Notes under the pieces: model-generated
What the model saw: only the letters and a program-made list of their open reading frames with translations
Databases searched by the model: none
What the model was told of the DNA's origin: nothing
Translations under genes and position numbers: made by a program
Part shown: piece by piece, positions 48,030-59,639 of the stretch
Layout: every line of letters begins with the position of its first letter
Position numbering within the stretch: position 1 is the first letter of the stretch
Assembly (NCBI GenBank): GCA_026419785.1
Contig: JAODTK010000699.1
Coordinates: forward strand, 414,001 to 478,000
DNA length: 64,000 bases
DNA from: Sclerodactyla briareus
Lineage: Eukaryota > Echinodermata > Holothuroidea > Dendrochirotida > Sclerodactylidae
Direction of reading: 5' to 3'

Positions 48030-49630
48030 CATACAGTACTAGAGTACCAGAACGATGAAGAAGAAAGTAGCTTCCAATTGAATAGAATCCAATTGCAGTT
48101 CACATAAATGAATGTGGAGAGCTCCAAAATGTCTAAGTAAACCACATATGTACTCCACAAGAGATATTTTTCGCTGAAATAGTAATAGGTAAATTGACAG
48201 ATTTAGGGGGGGGGGGGGGGTGGGGGTTAAGAGACTTGGAGAGGCAGTCTTCAAGCAGGCGCGCTCAACAGCCTAACTGATTGTGAGGCTCAAATTAAAA
48301 GAAAGGGAAAATATTCCTTCGATCATGTAATACATGTGTTATTTGGAATAAATCTCCTTCGCCCTCACTAAAAAAGAAGAAGAATATTTGTCAAAATATT
48401 GAGCTAATTTGCATATTGGATACATAATTCACGTATTTGGAGGTTCCAGCAACATTTTCGGAATCCTCACTTCGAGGTCATCAATTTGAGCCGGGGGTCC
48501 TGATTGATGATTCTGCTCATATCTTGAGATATTTCAGCTGATAGCTGCACTTTGCACATATATTTTCTGGAAATGGTTAGGGATGAGATTAGGGATAATC
48601 ATGATCCACCAGCGCCACAATTCTAGAATTATGTGGGTGGGGGTTGTAGAATTTTTCCACGGTATTACCCTGTGTCATTTAAAGTGACCGAAGGGGAGGA
48701 CAGCAGGGCTAAGACATTACGTAACTGAGCGACACTATTATACCACACACAGGTTGATGTTCTGTTAATTATTCCACTCCTGCCACAGTTATATTAGACT
48801 ATGGTATGGGGCCATAGCTAAAGGTTACAAATTAACCTTTGTACTCAACGGGAACGGGAAAAGTTTTTTTCTCATAGAAAAAGCGTTTCTCTAAAGGATT
48901 CCACTCAGACCCGCGTCAGATCTGAACATATTGAAGAGAAAATGGGAGTTGAAAAATTAGGAAATATGGCTAAAATGCATGAAAATGTCATTTTCATGAA
49001 TGATGGATCAGTCATCTGTGAAAGATGTACCAATAACGCAGATTTAGATGGAATGTGTCAAAGTTCACACCATCGAGCAGGATTTGCCTCGTGAGTCTCC
49101 CTCATGTGGTTTGGGCCGAGTTGGTGGCTGGTACGGTATAGCGCCCTCATTTGATATGGCGTGTATAGAACGTGCGGCGATATGTGAATCAGGATAGAGG
49201 GCTTAACAACTGTACAATTCATATCGTGTGAATGCATTGTTTACAGAGTGGGCCCGGGTGGTAATAAAAAGAAAGGAGGAGGGGGTGGGTGGTATTTTCG
49301 TTACAGGCCGTTGGAATGCTGGTGGGGTAGCAGGTAATCGGACAGGAATATGGGCGCCGTGATGATGTGGTTGAAAAGATGCATTCGGGGTATCATCTTT
49401 GTCGATCAGGTATTGGTCTCAGAACAAACCTCTATCTCACCCTATGCAGTGATAACCACTAGTTGGTGTTTGCATAGTACCAGACAAGACAGGACAAGAC
49501 AAGACGATACCTCGTTCCGCACAATATCACATCAGATTGTCCCGTTTGCGCATGGAACGCACAGTTCCTCCGTTCAAACTTTCATCCCGATGGGTGAGAC
49601 CCCTCTATCTTCTCTCATCTAAAACTAAAT
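48030..49630. other. Intergenic, repeat pieces only
   Basis: Holds a poly-G run near 48,206, the diverged copy of the 33.0-kb repeat at 48,635-48,705 and a short (ACAAG)n-like tract near 49,483-49,508. No gene is recognised. Confidence 0.45.
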
Positions 49631-49639
49631 CCTTGTTGG

Positions 49640-50340
49640 TTCATCTGTCAGGGTTCTTCGATGAGATCCACAGCCGACCGCAATCAACTGTACTGCAGGC
49701 TGGAGGGAGCCCATTCTAGGAGGTAAGGAGCGGATCGACTCTGCTCGGGGATACTGTGTGTTCTCCCCAATGAAAGAGTCTATTTTCATTCTTGTTGTTT
49801 CATCTGCCGGAGTTCTCCGACGAGATCCACGGGTGACGCCATTGATGACTCGATGACATAGCTCCCTATCTGTTCACTCAGCTCGGTGGCGGTATTTCTC
49901 CGACTTGTCACTCGGCTGTAGGCTGGAGGATGGAGGGGAGCCCATGCTAGGAAAGTATGAGCAGCCTTCGACTCGCAACGGGGAATATATGATGTTGTGC
50001 CTCCCCAGTCATGAAAGAGTTTCTGTTTTTCTGGTTTTTCTTTTTTGCCGGGTTTTTCGGTGAGAGCCACAAGCCGACCCATGACTGGGCAGTATGCTGG
50101 AGAGAGTCGATGCTAGGAGGTACTGAGCAGATCGACTCCAATCGATAGAATATGATTGTGTCTCCTCCCCGGTCCGATGAAAGAGTCTCTCCATTATTGC
50201 TGTTTCATCTGCCGGGGTTCTTCGATGAGACCCACAGGCCGAACCATCACTTGGCAGCAGGCTGGATGGCGCCCATGCTAGGAGGTACCGAGAAAACTGA
50301 CTAGCATCTGGGGTATGGTGTGTTATCCCAAGTTCTTGTC
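49640..50340 (-). repeat. Irregular tandem array beside the CXC-domain gene
   Basis: The block TTTCATCTGCCGGGGTTCTT, CGATGAGACCCACAGGCCG, later CAGGCTGGA..G.GCCCATGCT, AGGAGGTA and TGAAAGAGTCT recurs near 49,641, 49,798, 50,039 and 50,203. A partial start lies at 50,338. Spacing varies between about 135 and 240 bases. It abuts the 3' end of the minus-strand CXC gene and may be its 3' flank. Confidence 0.8.
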
Positions 50341-50350
50341 AGTTCATGTG

Positions 50351-52613
50351 TCAAAGGTCCTCGCAGTCCTCATCGCCGTCACTCTGTTCATCGAGTTCAT
50401 ACCTGTTCTCGCAGCTCTTACAACTACACATCTCTGTACATGGGAGATTTAGTGACACACAACAATTATGCTGATCATCTGCATCCGATGCTTTACATTT
50501 CGACTTCTTACACGTGCATCTCGAGAGCTCCAAGATGCTGTCCTGGGCTGGCGGCATTGACATCCACTAATTCCCAGACAGTCATCGATCAACTTCCAGC
50601 CATGGCCTACAGGAGATGAATGTGTTGAGTGTTGCATGAAGCTGTTCTTGTATATAGCTGCTTGGAAATTTGCACGTTGAATGTGTTTCAACAGCGAGTC
50701 CCGGTTTGGCGGCGGCATGGCATTCTCTGACCTGGTAGCCATTGCGAACATGATATAGCTGGCATCGTTGACGTGACTTCAATCTTGTTGACTTTATGGC
50801 CTGCATACATCTTCTCCTAGAAACTGCCGTATCGGCTGGAGATGCATGGTGCGGACATTTTCATCTTTACCAGTGTGGAAAAATAATTTGACTGCCTAGG
50901 TCAGATGCTAGCGCAATACCAATGACAAACCATCTGTGTCGGGAATCTTCATCACGATATTTGGTGACATCTTACTGACGTACAGGGCATGCAAGAAGAT
51001 ACGTGTATCCGCTTCTTTCGTGGGTTGAATGGAGTTCATCAATTCCCAGACCTAAAAAATCCTATTCCTGGCGGAGATGGAGTGACAGGATTCACAGTGT
51101 GACAAAATAACAGTGACCCGTTGAAAGATTCAGCTTCACAGCAACTCCAGGTCCGGAAGAGGAAATTCAAAAGCTGCTCTTATGTTGTTCGCCAAAGTAC
51201 TTCCTCCACTGTTTGAGGGTTGGCTGGTCAGGTTTTGATAATTGATCCTCTCAGAACCACTTGCGGCCCTGCGTCTTCGTTCTGCACCTTTGATGCTGAC
51301 TTCGGATATGTATCCGTCACGGAAGTGTACTTGATTTGACCGATGATTCCCCTCAAGTAGCACTAACTGTCTCAATATCTTGTCTGCCATTTGGCCCATT
51401 GTATACGACATAGACTTGGGGCTCAACTGTTGCAGCATAGCCATTCCGTCAGCTATCCTCACACTCTCGGGAGAGAGCGGGAGGGTAAGCAGTCCGGGAG
51501 ATTCTCCTATTCGGGAGAATAAAATTGTCTCCTGTTTAGGAGAATTTGAATAATTCATGAGTCTACCATTTTGTATTTTACCCAAAATGCAACGTTCTCC
51601 TATATGAAAATATATAGGCGACATTCATTCTCACCCTTCTTGAAATTATTCCAGTCCGAGTCTTCAATTTTCATTGCAAGTCAGGATCCTGTTGTCCAGC
51701 TAAAGAAAGCTTTGTTTGGATTGGTATTGTCAATGTAGATTTCGAGATATTTGAATAAGAATAGACTACTTCCGGTGGTAGCTTTTGGGATTAGATTGTC
51801 ACAGTCGTTCCGGGCAGCGGGTCGTGGTGAGTAAACTTGCGTTTATAAAGAGATGACATGACCTTAGTAGCATCGTCGCTATGGAAACACACGGTAATTA
51901 ATTTATCGACCTAATGTAAAATTACTCAACAGCGCAGGGTGTCATCAACTGGGAACGACTGTTTTGTTCAACGGTATGCAGACAATTAATTGAATATCGT
52001 ATTAACATACCGATTCTCCCGAACAGGAGATGCGAATCCCCAGAACAGGAAGAATCTTCCGGACTGGTAAGCGCCAAGAGAATGTGTCATCATATTTTGA
52101 AAGTTATGTTTCTCCGTACCTCGCTGATAAAGACGAGCCTTGCTAGTAGTTCACGATCACTCTTCTGCGCGACATCCTTCCCTTTCGTCTTCGATTTGGA
52201 TTTGTCGACAGTCGAGAAAGTCCGCAAGTTGAGTTTCTTCAGCGGTTTGTTCAAATTCATTTCCCCACCTGCAACGGTGCTTGGCAAAAGTTTTGAAAGC
52301 ACGTCTGTGTTTGCGCGTGAGAAGGAATCAGTTTTGACACCCTCTGAAGCGATAACACCAGACGATAAATGAACGAAGTCTTCGGTATCTGTCTCAGGGT
52401 CGTTTTGATGATGTTTTGGATATCCTGATCGTCTGTAGTCATGCTAATCATGTAAGATTCGTTCTCTTGGCTACCTTCGTGCTTTTTCCTGTCATGTTCG
52501 CACACATACTGGTGTGCCCGTGTCCAGAGGCGGCTCTCCCCTTCGTCAGTAGTGAACCCTTTCATGCCTCCTCGTTCCTTCGAGTCTCGGTTGCTGTCTG
52601 CCTCGATTGTCAT
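50351..52613 (-). pseudogene. Multicopy PIN-like/CXC-domain gene, degraded
   Basis: Pieces in order on the minus strand are an N-terminal region with WTRAHQYVCEHDRKKHEGS (52,257-52,613), then LNKPLKKLNLRTF and ELLARLVFISEVRRN (about 52,120-52,260). After the inserted 51,490-52,066 element come ADGMAMLQQLSPKS, FRDGYISEVSIKGAERRRR (about 51,290), EADTRIFLHALYVSK with DTDGLSLVL (about 50,930-51,000) and RDSLLKHIQRANFQAAIYKN. SPVGHGWKL follows, and last a tesmin/TSO1-like CXC module, CTCKKSKCKAS and PCTEMCSCKSCENR (about 50,400-50,490). The EADTR and DTD pair suggests a FEN1/PIN-type metal site, here probably non-functional. From memory, similar genes exist in many copies in invertebrates and fish and behave like mobile DNA. 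The true function is not known to me. Several frameshifts and stops are present. Confidence 0.8.
51485..52071. mobile_element. MITE-like element, 577 bp, with GTAAG target duplication
   Basis: The element runs from 51,490 to 52,066. It starts CAGTCCGGGAGATTCTCC and ends with the complement of CAGTCCGGAAGATTCTTCC, forming imperfect inverted termini of almost 60 bases. Each terminus also holds nested small palindromes (TCTCCTATTCGGGAGAAT and TCTCCTGTTCGGGAGAAT). GTAAG flanks it on both sides (51,485-51,489 and 52,067-52,071). No transposase is encoded, so it is non-autonomous. It splits the CXC-domain gene and is therefore younger than that gene copy. The 5-bp duplication does not fit Tc1/mariner (TA) or hAT (8 bp); the superfamily is undetermined. 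Confidence 0.85.
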
Positions 52614-52619
52614 GTCACA

Positions 52620-53620
52620 TGCGATTTACTGCTCAATACCCTGTTATTCTATTTTAGTCATTTTGTCAGATATTTTGGGGGTCAAAATTCTACAGAAATT
52701 CGTTGCTTTGATTTCTTTTCATTATTTGGATGTCATTCATTAGCGGAATAACAGAATGAGAAGAACTGATGGTATTCAGGACTATGCAAAGCATCGTAAC
52801 ATGGTATATACACCTAACTATAGGAAATACATGATTTTCAGATATATGGCATTAGCGATTCAGTTATTGCATATAATGATTGCAGTTGCTCCCGAATAAG
52901 TTGGTTGTGGGCTTTCGGACGACTGTCAACAGTGAGTCCTGTTGCTAAGATTCGGAACTTCCACTTGTATGGCAAGTTTTTTTTTTCTTCTGAAAGTCCC
53001 GTTATTTGATTTTCAGCGAGCGTTAAAATGGGGAATAAAAAGGGTGAATATCATCTGGCGCTGACTCGATATAAGGCTTTGTTTTGAACAATCAAAGACT
53101 TTTGCCAAACGTATGGTATTCAACAGTGTATTGTGATTGCTCATTACCAGCATAAGCAGATAGGAACCCCTACTATTTCGGTAACTATGGATATAGGCAC
53201 AAAGTATCATTCGCATGTGGTCAATGACCAAAGGAAGGGACATTTTACTTGGAACTCAAGTCGACAGCCCAATCCGTACGTGTTGGTGTGTGGTAAGTTA
53301 TCATTATGCTACCAGCCTGCTTAGAATAAATAAATCATATTTTAAGGTGAGCTTGAGAGTCTTCTTCTGTAAAGAAAGTTGGATATTACTATACTGACTC
53401 CATCTGATTCTATATACCTTTATTATATATTTGCAGTTAGACGGTTCTTGCGTACTGCGTCGTATAAAAACGATAGCGCCTCTCCGGGTAATTCCTAGAT
53501 GTTTTCTGTGGATGCAGTGTGACATTTATTTTTTATCGATTGCAAACATGAGCCATAGACGTGGGAGGCTGCAATATCGATATACCTCTTGAATAACTTA
53601 ATAAATGGTAAGCTGACTAT
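52620..53620. other. Between the CXC gene and NLR gene A; nothing recognised
   Basis: A NACHT exon for NLR gene A would be expected on the minus strand in this region or below. None of the NACHT blocks seen at 42-43.6 kb is visible. Confidence 0.5.
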
Positions 53621-53625
53621 TTGAC

Positions 53626-53833
53626 CTTCACGATCGATGTTAATTCTTGCTTGCCCTTTGTAGTACATCCTTGGTCGCTTGGGAGAGTTTTCCTCCAGTA
53701 GAGTAGGGTATGATATCATCTATGACGACTCCATCGTGGTATGTTGTTTGACATACAGTCTAGTAATCGTTTCGCAATTCTGGAGTTCTCGACCTAGGAA
53801 CCTCCACAAACCAGGAATCTTGGAAGACAAATC
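53626..53833 (-). pseudogene. NLR gene A, Death-domain exon (frameshifted)
   Basis: A TTTTTATTAG acceptor opens the exon in phase 0. It reads DLSSKIPGLWRFLGRELQN, then in a second frame SRIAKRLLDCMSNNIP, then in a third IDDIIPYSTGGKLSQATKDV and LQRASKN, and ends at GAAG|GTCAAA. That site is equivalent to the donor of the 44,232-44,442 exon. The length of 208 against 211 bases and the shared start and end support homology of the whole exon. At least two small indels break it. It follows the exon at 54,332-54,421 in phase. Confidence 0.7.
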
Positions 53834-54331
53834 CTAATAAAAACCAACAGAAAATACTGGTGTGAATTGCTCCTATTCAAATAAAAAGCAACAATCTACA
53901 ACATCGACTGTATATTACAGCTCCGCGCGGCAATAGAGAGGGTAAGTGTTGGTCAAACATATTTAATGAGCACGAGTTGATTCCTACGATATGAATCGTC
54001 CATGATACAAATTCAATGTGTCTCATTAGTATCTTCCATGTGAAAACAAGTCAGGTGGACCGTTTAGATACCTATTTTGCAGACGGTAACATACGCAGGA
54101 ATATTCTACCCCAGTTCATACATTCATTGGCGTTTTTTCCGACGGATTCTGACCAAAAAACGAGATGATTCAATTGAATTGAATGGAATCACATTGATTG
54201 TTAGTTCTGCAGAAACTAATTTGCTCAAGCTGCACGCGACCACATTTCATCTGTAATGACACATATTGCCAATTAATTTGCTTTTTTTTTTTTGTTCGTT
54301 TATCCAACACACAAAATGAAACATTACTAAC

Positions 54332-54421
54332 GTGCAACTCTTCTTCTGTAATCAGTCCTGGCGTAACCGTGTTGTTTGGTGGTCTACCTCGGACCCGGGC
54401 GTTTCCCCCTCTGTCGCTCAT
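54332..54421 (-). CDS. NLR gene A, first coding exon candidate
   Basis: An ATG at 54,421 opens exactly 30 codons, MSDRGGNARVRGRPPNN, then TVTPGLITEEELH, to a TTGCAC|GTTAGT donor in phase 0. The next exon (53,833) begins in phase 0 with DLSSKIPG. The junction EEELH|DLSSKIPG is a natural entry into Death helix 1. The basic VRGRPP piece resembles an AT-hook core, but one short match proves little. The 498-base intron in between has no other recognised feature. A longer minus-strand frame continues upstream, so the start could be further 5'. Confidence 0.6.
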
Positions 54422-54484
54422 CTTCACTGTTTTAGAAGAAACACAAGTAACAGGAATTGAAGGTACTCTTATTGCTAGGTCATT

Positions 54485-54517
54485 TTTCAATATTATATGT
54501 TATTATTATTATTATAT

Positions 54518-54561
<44 letters not shown>

Positions 54562-54595
54562 TAGTAGTAGTAGTAGTTTTTTTTTTTTTCAATTT
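54485..54595. repeat. (ATT)n/(TAG)n microsatellite and poly-T
   Basis: A short ATT run, then about 60 bases of TAG/GTA units, then a poly-T run. The Ser/Val-rich plus-strand frame over it is an artefact. Confidence 0.95.
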
Positions 54596-54599
54596 ATTT

Positions 54600-55470
54600 T
54601 TACCCCAGCACACTATTTTCGGATGCTACATAGTGATTGCCATGGCAGCAGTAGAGTATTCACTTTAACAACATTTGAAGTTTTGAACAACGGCGGCGGA
54701 TTATTTCCTCGTGTCAAATGAATTACTCTAAGCTGTAAACCCCGCGGGTATTTTCCCTGTCCACTGTCGGATCACTCTATCACCACAACTGATCTCAAAC
54801 TATTTTCTCGAATCTTCCCTCTTGAAGAATAATGTTTTATACGATTGAAAATGGTATTGTAGGAATATTCAAAATAGCATCAAGTTATAATAGCTGAGAT
54901 AGATTGTTATGTCGGGAAAAAAGGTAATTTAGGATGTTGCATATTTTAAATTGAACGGCATGAACTTGACAATATTAGAAAACTCACACTAGAGTTTTAT
55001 TAGGTAAGAGTCCGTTATTATGAGGAAGTTGGGAATCCAACAATTTTATTTTCCTGCATAAAAAAAAATACACAAATAAGTTTAATAATGACATAGTAAC
55101 TGCTAGAGGTAGTTACGGGCTCAGCACTTGGTAATTGAGGAGGCTGCATTGTTTTACGACGGTCTCTAATGAAAAATAAAACAGGTGAAGAAGTGTTTTC
55201 GATAGTAGTATTAAGGTATTGAATGATGACTGCGGTCTCTTGATGGTGGAAAGGCATACCTTTCTGTGCACCTCAAATAAATGGGAATAATGAGATTCTC
55301 GGAATTAGACGGAGCTTTTGTTAATGTTCTTGGAATAATATCGAGGACTGTCTACAGAGGCGTCAATGACTGTTATCGGAAGGGGCACTATATAAGGGTG
55401 CACTATCGCCTACGGTGACACCGAGGTCAGAACTCAAAACCCAAACCAAAGGGGTGGTGTTAGCCGGAAG
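54600..55470. other. Intergenic, nothing recognised
   Basis: No supported gene or repeat. Confidence 0.45.
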
Positions 55471-55474
55471 AGAG

Positions 55475-56090
55475 AAAAAACTCAAGACCAATCGCTACAC
55501 TCCTTGCAAATTGTCTGGAAGGGTAATATGTAATGTTATTCACCCCGATCAGAAAGGGTTTTTAAGTGGGAGATTCATTAGTGGAAATACCCGTTCATTT
55601 TATGATTTAATGTTTTACACTGACCATAATAATTGGCTAGGACTGTTGCTATCGCTTGACTTGAAAAATACCCTCTCTGACGCCATTTCGTTGTAATGTG
55701 ATGTGTGCTCGACTTTTGGTTCTTCTTTCATCAATTGGATTACGCTGCTGTTTAGCAGTAGTGAATAGATCATGTTCATTTGTCTGCCTACTTTGAAATT
55801 CAGCAGGGGGATCCGACAAGGGACCCCCTGCCACCAATATTTATTTCTATTTCCTTCTCTGTGCAGAGGCATTATTTTGTTTAATTTGTACTAATCAGTC
55901 AATTCGTGTTTTAGCCATTAGCAGTAACTATATATTTTAAAATGAGCCAATACGCTGAATGATAATGTTTTGTCATTGGGTGGCTCAGAACAGTGCCTAA
56001 AGAGCTCATGAGACCGCTGGATCATTTTCATCAACGGTCTGGGTTGAAAGTTGACATGGAAAAGACCAATACTAACTGAAGGGCGTATGA
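55475..56090 (+). mobile_element. L1/Tx1-like LINE reverse-transcriptase fragment
   Basis: Plus-strand blocks are IHPDQKGFLSGRFISGNTRS (about 55,540), LLLSLDLKNTLSDA-like (the LIDFEKAFD block, about 55,645), GSSFINWI (about 55,720), KFSRGIRQGTPCHQYLFLF (about 55,795) and LSLGGSEQCLKELMRPLDHF (about 55,970). GLKVDMEKTN follows (about 56,045). The HPDQKGF..GRFI..NTR wording is characteristic of L1/Tx1-type elements. Several frameshifts are present, and both ends of the ORF are missing. A Tx1-like element differs in clade from the other LINE pieces in this window. Confidence 0.8.
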
Positions 56091-56094
56091 GAAA

Positions 56095-57785
56095 TAACCA
56101 CCATTTCTGCTAAGTTTTGAATCAAATTAGGTGAGTGGTAATTTCGCGTCGGTTATTCTTTGGTCTAAGTTTTAATATTTACTTGGATGTAATGAATTAG
56201 TTGGCCTCAACTATAGTAAGGCAACTTTGTGCTATAACAGATATTCTAAAAACGGTCAAAAGAACGAATGACAAAATGGCGGAAATATGAGTGTTGGGAA
56301 TCATGACATCACGACATTTCATTCAATGATTACCCGTCTTGAAAAGCAAATAAATAACCTGTTGTATGCTTATTCTGTTCTGCTTCTGTTTGTGGGTTGA
56401 GGATCGGTGTTAAAAATGTAACTGAATCTACCAGGAGGAGTCACGTATTTCCCCCATTGGTAAAAGACTGACCGAGACGACGTTGTTGTAGGATTCTTGA
56501 GTCGTGCCTGCTTCCTGGCCAAATCGCTACGGCAATTGTGGTTCCGTATGATCGCGCACCATCTGCACGTTGATGCTATAGATGCCTGTAGAGAGATGGA
56601 ATGAAATGCGTTCAATGAATAGACGTGACTCCATAGTTGTTTTTAATTGTTATATTAACAAAAGGTTTCTTTTTTTTCGCTGACCAGAGACTACATGTTT
56701 TCAGATTATAATAATCGAGACAGGTCAGTGACTGATGACTTTTTTGCATAAATTTTATTTTCTGCTATTGTGAATTTAATGCACCAATTTTATGGATCTG
56801 CAGTTCATAATATATATATATTATATAATTTTTTAATTCCATCGTATTTAATTTTCAGTAAGTTTCAGGTTATGTGCAAATCCATTACAATAAATTTCCT
56901 CTCCTGTCTTCTATACAGTCAGTATTCTAGCCTCAGGAACATTCTTTTCTGAACCATTCACGTGACTGTCAGGACTGATTACAGCCATGGTTGTAAGCTG
57001 TGGCATGCCTGAACTGAGGTAATCTTTATCATGATGAGCTTGCCACTGTTTATATGACAGTACATGACACATTGGCTTTGTGTCATTAAGCGTTGTAAAC
57101 ATTCCCCTACCCATGAAAGCTCGGAGTCATCAAACATGTAAGTCTTCCTGACAAACAAATATCAACAAACATCCTAATATTCGACTGGAGGCGAATAAAT
57201 TACAAATTATTTAGGAATTAGCATCGGAATGCACTTTTCGTTCTACATTCTTTAATATATTCGTACGGTTTAATTAAGTGCCAATTGACGAATCTCACGA
57301 CCTTCGACCCCATGTCACGTCAGGGTATCTGTAGAAAGCACCAAAACTTGTCCAATATACCACAGTTATCCATAGTTCGTGATTGATACCATAATATGAA
57401 CGTTAATTCATAAAAGGAAAATCTCCTGGTGAGCTAACCCTACCTCTAACTTTTAAGCAAGTTTTTGTTCGAGGTAGTGTACGTATATAAAAGTGATTCG
57501 CAACAAGTGCTACCACAATTCATGACTACTACTACCTGGGGGTGTATGGAGGGGCCAATAACTTGGTATGTTATCAACCTTGGATTTAGCTTTATTCACT
57601 TTCCAGCAAATTTCCAAATTCCCCTCCTCCCCTTCAGTGAAGATTAATGAGAGCGAACAATAAAATACCATGGCAACTATTCCTCTTGTCCACTGATACC
57701 AACAGGAAACATGTTTGACAAAATGATTACCTGCGGTTTTCGAGATATTGAATTTTAGGATTCTGCTGTCAAGCCACGGTCAGTA
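56095..57785. other. Intergenic, nothing recognised
   Basis: AT-rich sequence with no supported gene, repeat or RNA. Confidence 0.45.
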
Positions 57786-57789
57786 ATGA

Positions 57790-58450
57790 CTATTGATTAA
57801 TAATAATAATATAATAATAGTGATATGTATTCTGGCTCTACAATGAAACCCAGCGCCTTACAATACACAGATAGAATAAACAAGAAAGAGAAAACGAAAA
57901 AAGGGACATACAAGGATAAACCAAACAGTCAAGGGAGGTCGTAATTAAGAGAACGCTAAGGCTGTGATAGTCGCAGCATCACGAATATAACGAGGAAGAG
58001 TGGTTCCAAATACGGGGACCAGCGATGAAGAAAGTATCATCACCAGCCTTTCTGTGGAATCGAGGAACAAAAGTCTGGTGCGGTTCAGCAGAGGAAAACG
58101 CAAGCTGTAACGGCTTGGGGCTGTAAGCCAAGCAAACCAGAAAGATACACAGGGGCAGTATTTGTCTGGATGCACTTATACACAAAGACAAGGATTTTGA
58201 ACATTATTTCTGTCTTTTACAGAGGAGCCAGTGGCCGGAATGAAATAAGTCCCTAGAGGGGCGCTACCAGCCGCTCGCAAAAATTAGGCGGGCAGCTTTG
58301 TTGCCAGTCTCTGAAGGCGACAAATATCAGCTGCCGAGCTCCACGCAAGAGGGATAGTTGGCATAGTCTAGGCGAGAAAGAATAAGGCATCTGACCGCAC
58401 AATGGCAAGCATCCTGGGTAATGCATTTCCGAATCCGCCACAGATTGCGT
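57790..58450 (-). repeat. Interspersed repeat, possibly LINE-derived
   Basis: Starts with an (AAT)n tract and AGCGCC-containing sequence like other LINE 3' ends here. On the minus strand short frames read GPRIWNHSSSLYS and PVFGTTLPRYIRDAATITAL, which resemble the GPRLWN..LP..IR..  C-terminal block of LINE reverse-transcriptase ORFs. Beyond about 58,200 I recognise nothing. The assignment is weak. Confidence 0.35.
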
Positions 58451-58454
58451 ATGT

Positions 58455-59465
58455 GAAATTTATAGTTTGCATAGGAATCGATAGACTAGACATATTCACC
58501 CCTGTTGAAAACCCAAATTCTTATGTTATCGGACAATTCATTTAGTTTCCAAGTGTCAGAGAAACATAGGGGACTAATCGCAGGGCAATATTGAAGCATC
58601 GCATCTCAAGTATGGGAGCAAGAAACCCAGTTAGCCTCCCACCTTGTTTGTTGAGTGTAACTACTTGTTCACCCTGCTCCGTATGAAATTTACTGGGAAA
58701 TGTTAGCACTTTTTCCTGATGTCACAAAAACAAGTTTGACATACTGTTGTCGAGATAATGGCCCATTTACGATTTCGCTCCTGGGCTCCGTTCACTTATA
58801 CATGCTGGAGATCAACAAGATCAATTGAAGGACGGAAGGCTTTATGCAATTTGGCGCATCATACAGTGGAAATTCCAGATTGTCCCTGCCAATCGCGTGT
58901 TGCGCGAGACGTCCCGCTAGAGGGGAGAAAGGTTGTCTTACTCTTAATCATTGTCATAAAATGAAATAGTTGAGATAGGTAGCTCTGGCTATAATCCCCA
59001 ATCATACCACGCTTTCTAAACTGATGGAAAAGTTGATTCTGGCTATACATGCCGACGTACTTCATTATCCCCCGAAAATTTAATTTTTATATATTTATCG
59101 GTTGTTGATTCATTATGGATCAAATGTTATATCATATCGATTAATAATTCATTGACGCGTTTAGATACTTGATTATCATCAGTTTATATCATTATACAAT
59201 ATATTATATAAACCTCTTGTTTCGCGTGGCAAGCGCCCTACATATGTTCATGATGTCGTTGTGCTTAATACGCATACCCTGTGGCACATCACTACACATG
59301 CCACAATTGAAAACAATGCCCTGGTACATACCCACCCTGCTGTATATAGTGTTGGAACCCTACTCGCACAAATAAAAAAACTCCTGGTCAAAAACAACTA
59401 CTACACGACTACGGCAGTGAACTCAGGCAGTTTGACATTGCATCCTTGAAATTTCTCTGTGCACA
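58455..59465. other. Intergenic, nothing recognised
   Basis: No supported gene. A plus-strand frame near 59,225-59,450 looks partly protein-like (NTHTLWHITTHATIENNALV) but belongs to no family that I recognise. Confidence 0.4.
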
Positions 59466-59467
59466 TG

Positions 59468-59530
59468 GTTAGCCAAGTGGCTGTTAAATGACTCTCGGGC
59501 TGACAACCCAGGGAATAGTTACATGTGTAG
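59468..59530 (+). repeat. Degenerate tRNA-derived SINE head
   Basis: TTAGCCAAGTGGCTGTTAAA fits an A box with a D-loop, and ACTCTCGGGCTGACAACCCA fits an anticodon arm. The B box that should follow is too degraded to recognise, so this is a weak call. Confidence 0.35.
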
Positions 59531-59639
59531 GCGGTAGTCGCCCACGTCACGATGTAAATCCCCGCTTTTGGTCACTCATTGGGAAGAAGTATCAACCCTT
59601 GATGAGCGCAATGAAGTATCTTGGTGCTACTTACTACTT

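Noticed and set aside
52082-52751. Overlapping plus-strand frames of 96 and 111 codons
   Set aside because: They are antisense to the N-terminal part of the CXC-domain gene and show no domain.
44232-53833. Single gene with two Death domains spanning both Death exons
   Set aside because: The first Death exon ends in phase 1 and the second starts in phase 0, so splicing them together would shift the frame; two gene copies fit better.
54198-54668. Plus-strand 156-codon frame with Ser and Val runs
   Set aside because: It runs through the (TAG)n and poly-T tracts and is antisense to the candidate NLR first exon.
59225-59450. Protein-like plus-strand frame upstream of the L2-like fragment
   Set aside because: No family recognised and no link to the LINE blocks; not enough to call.
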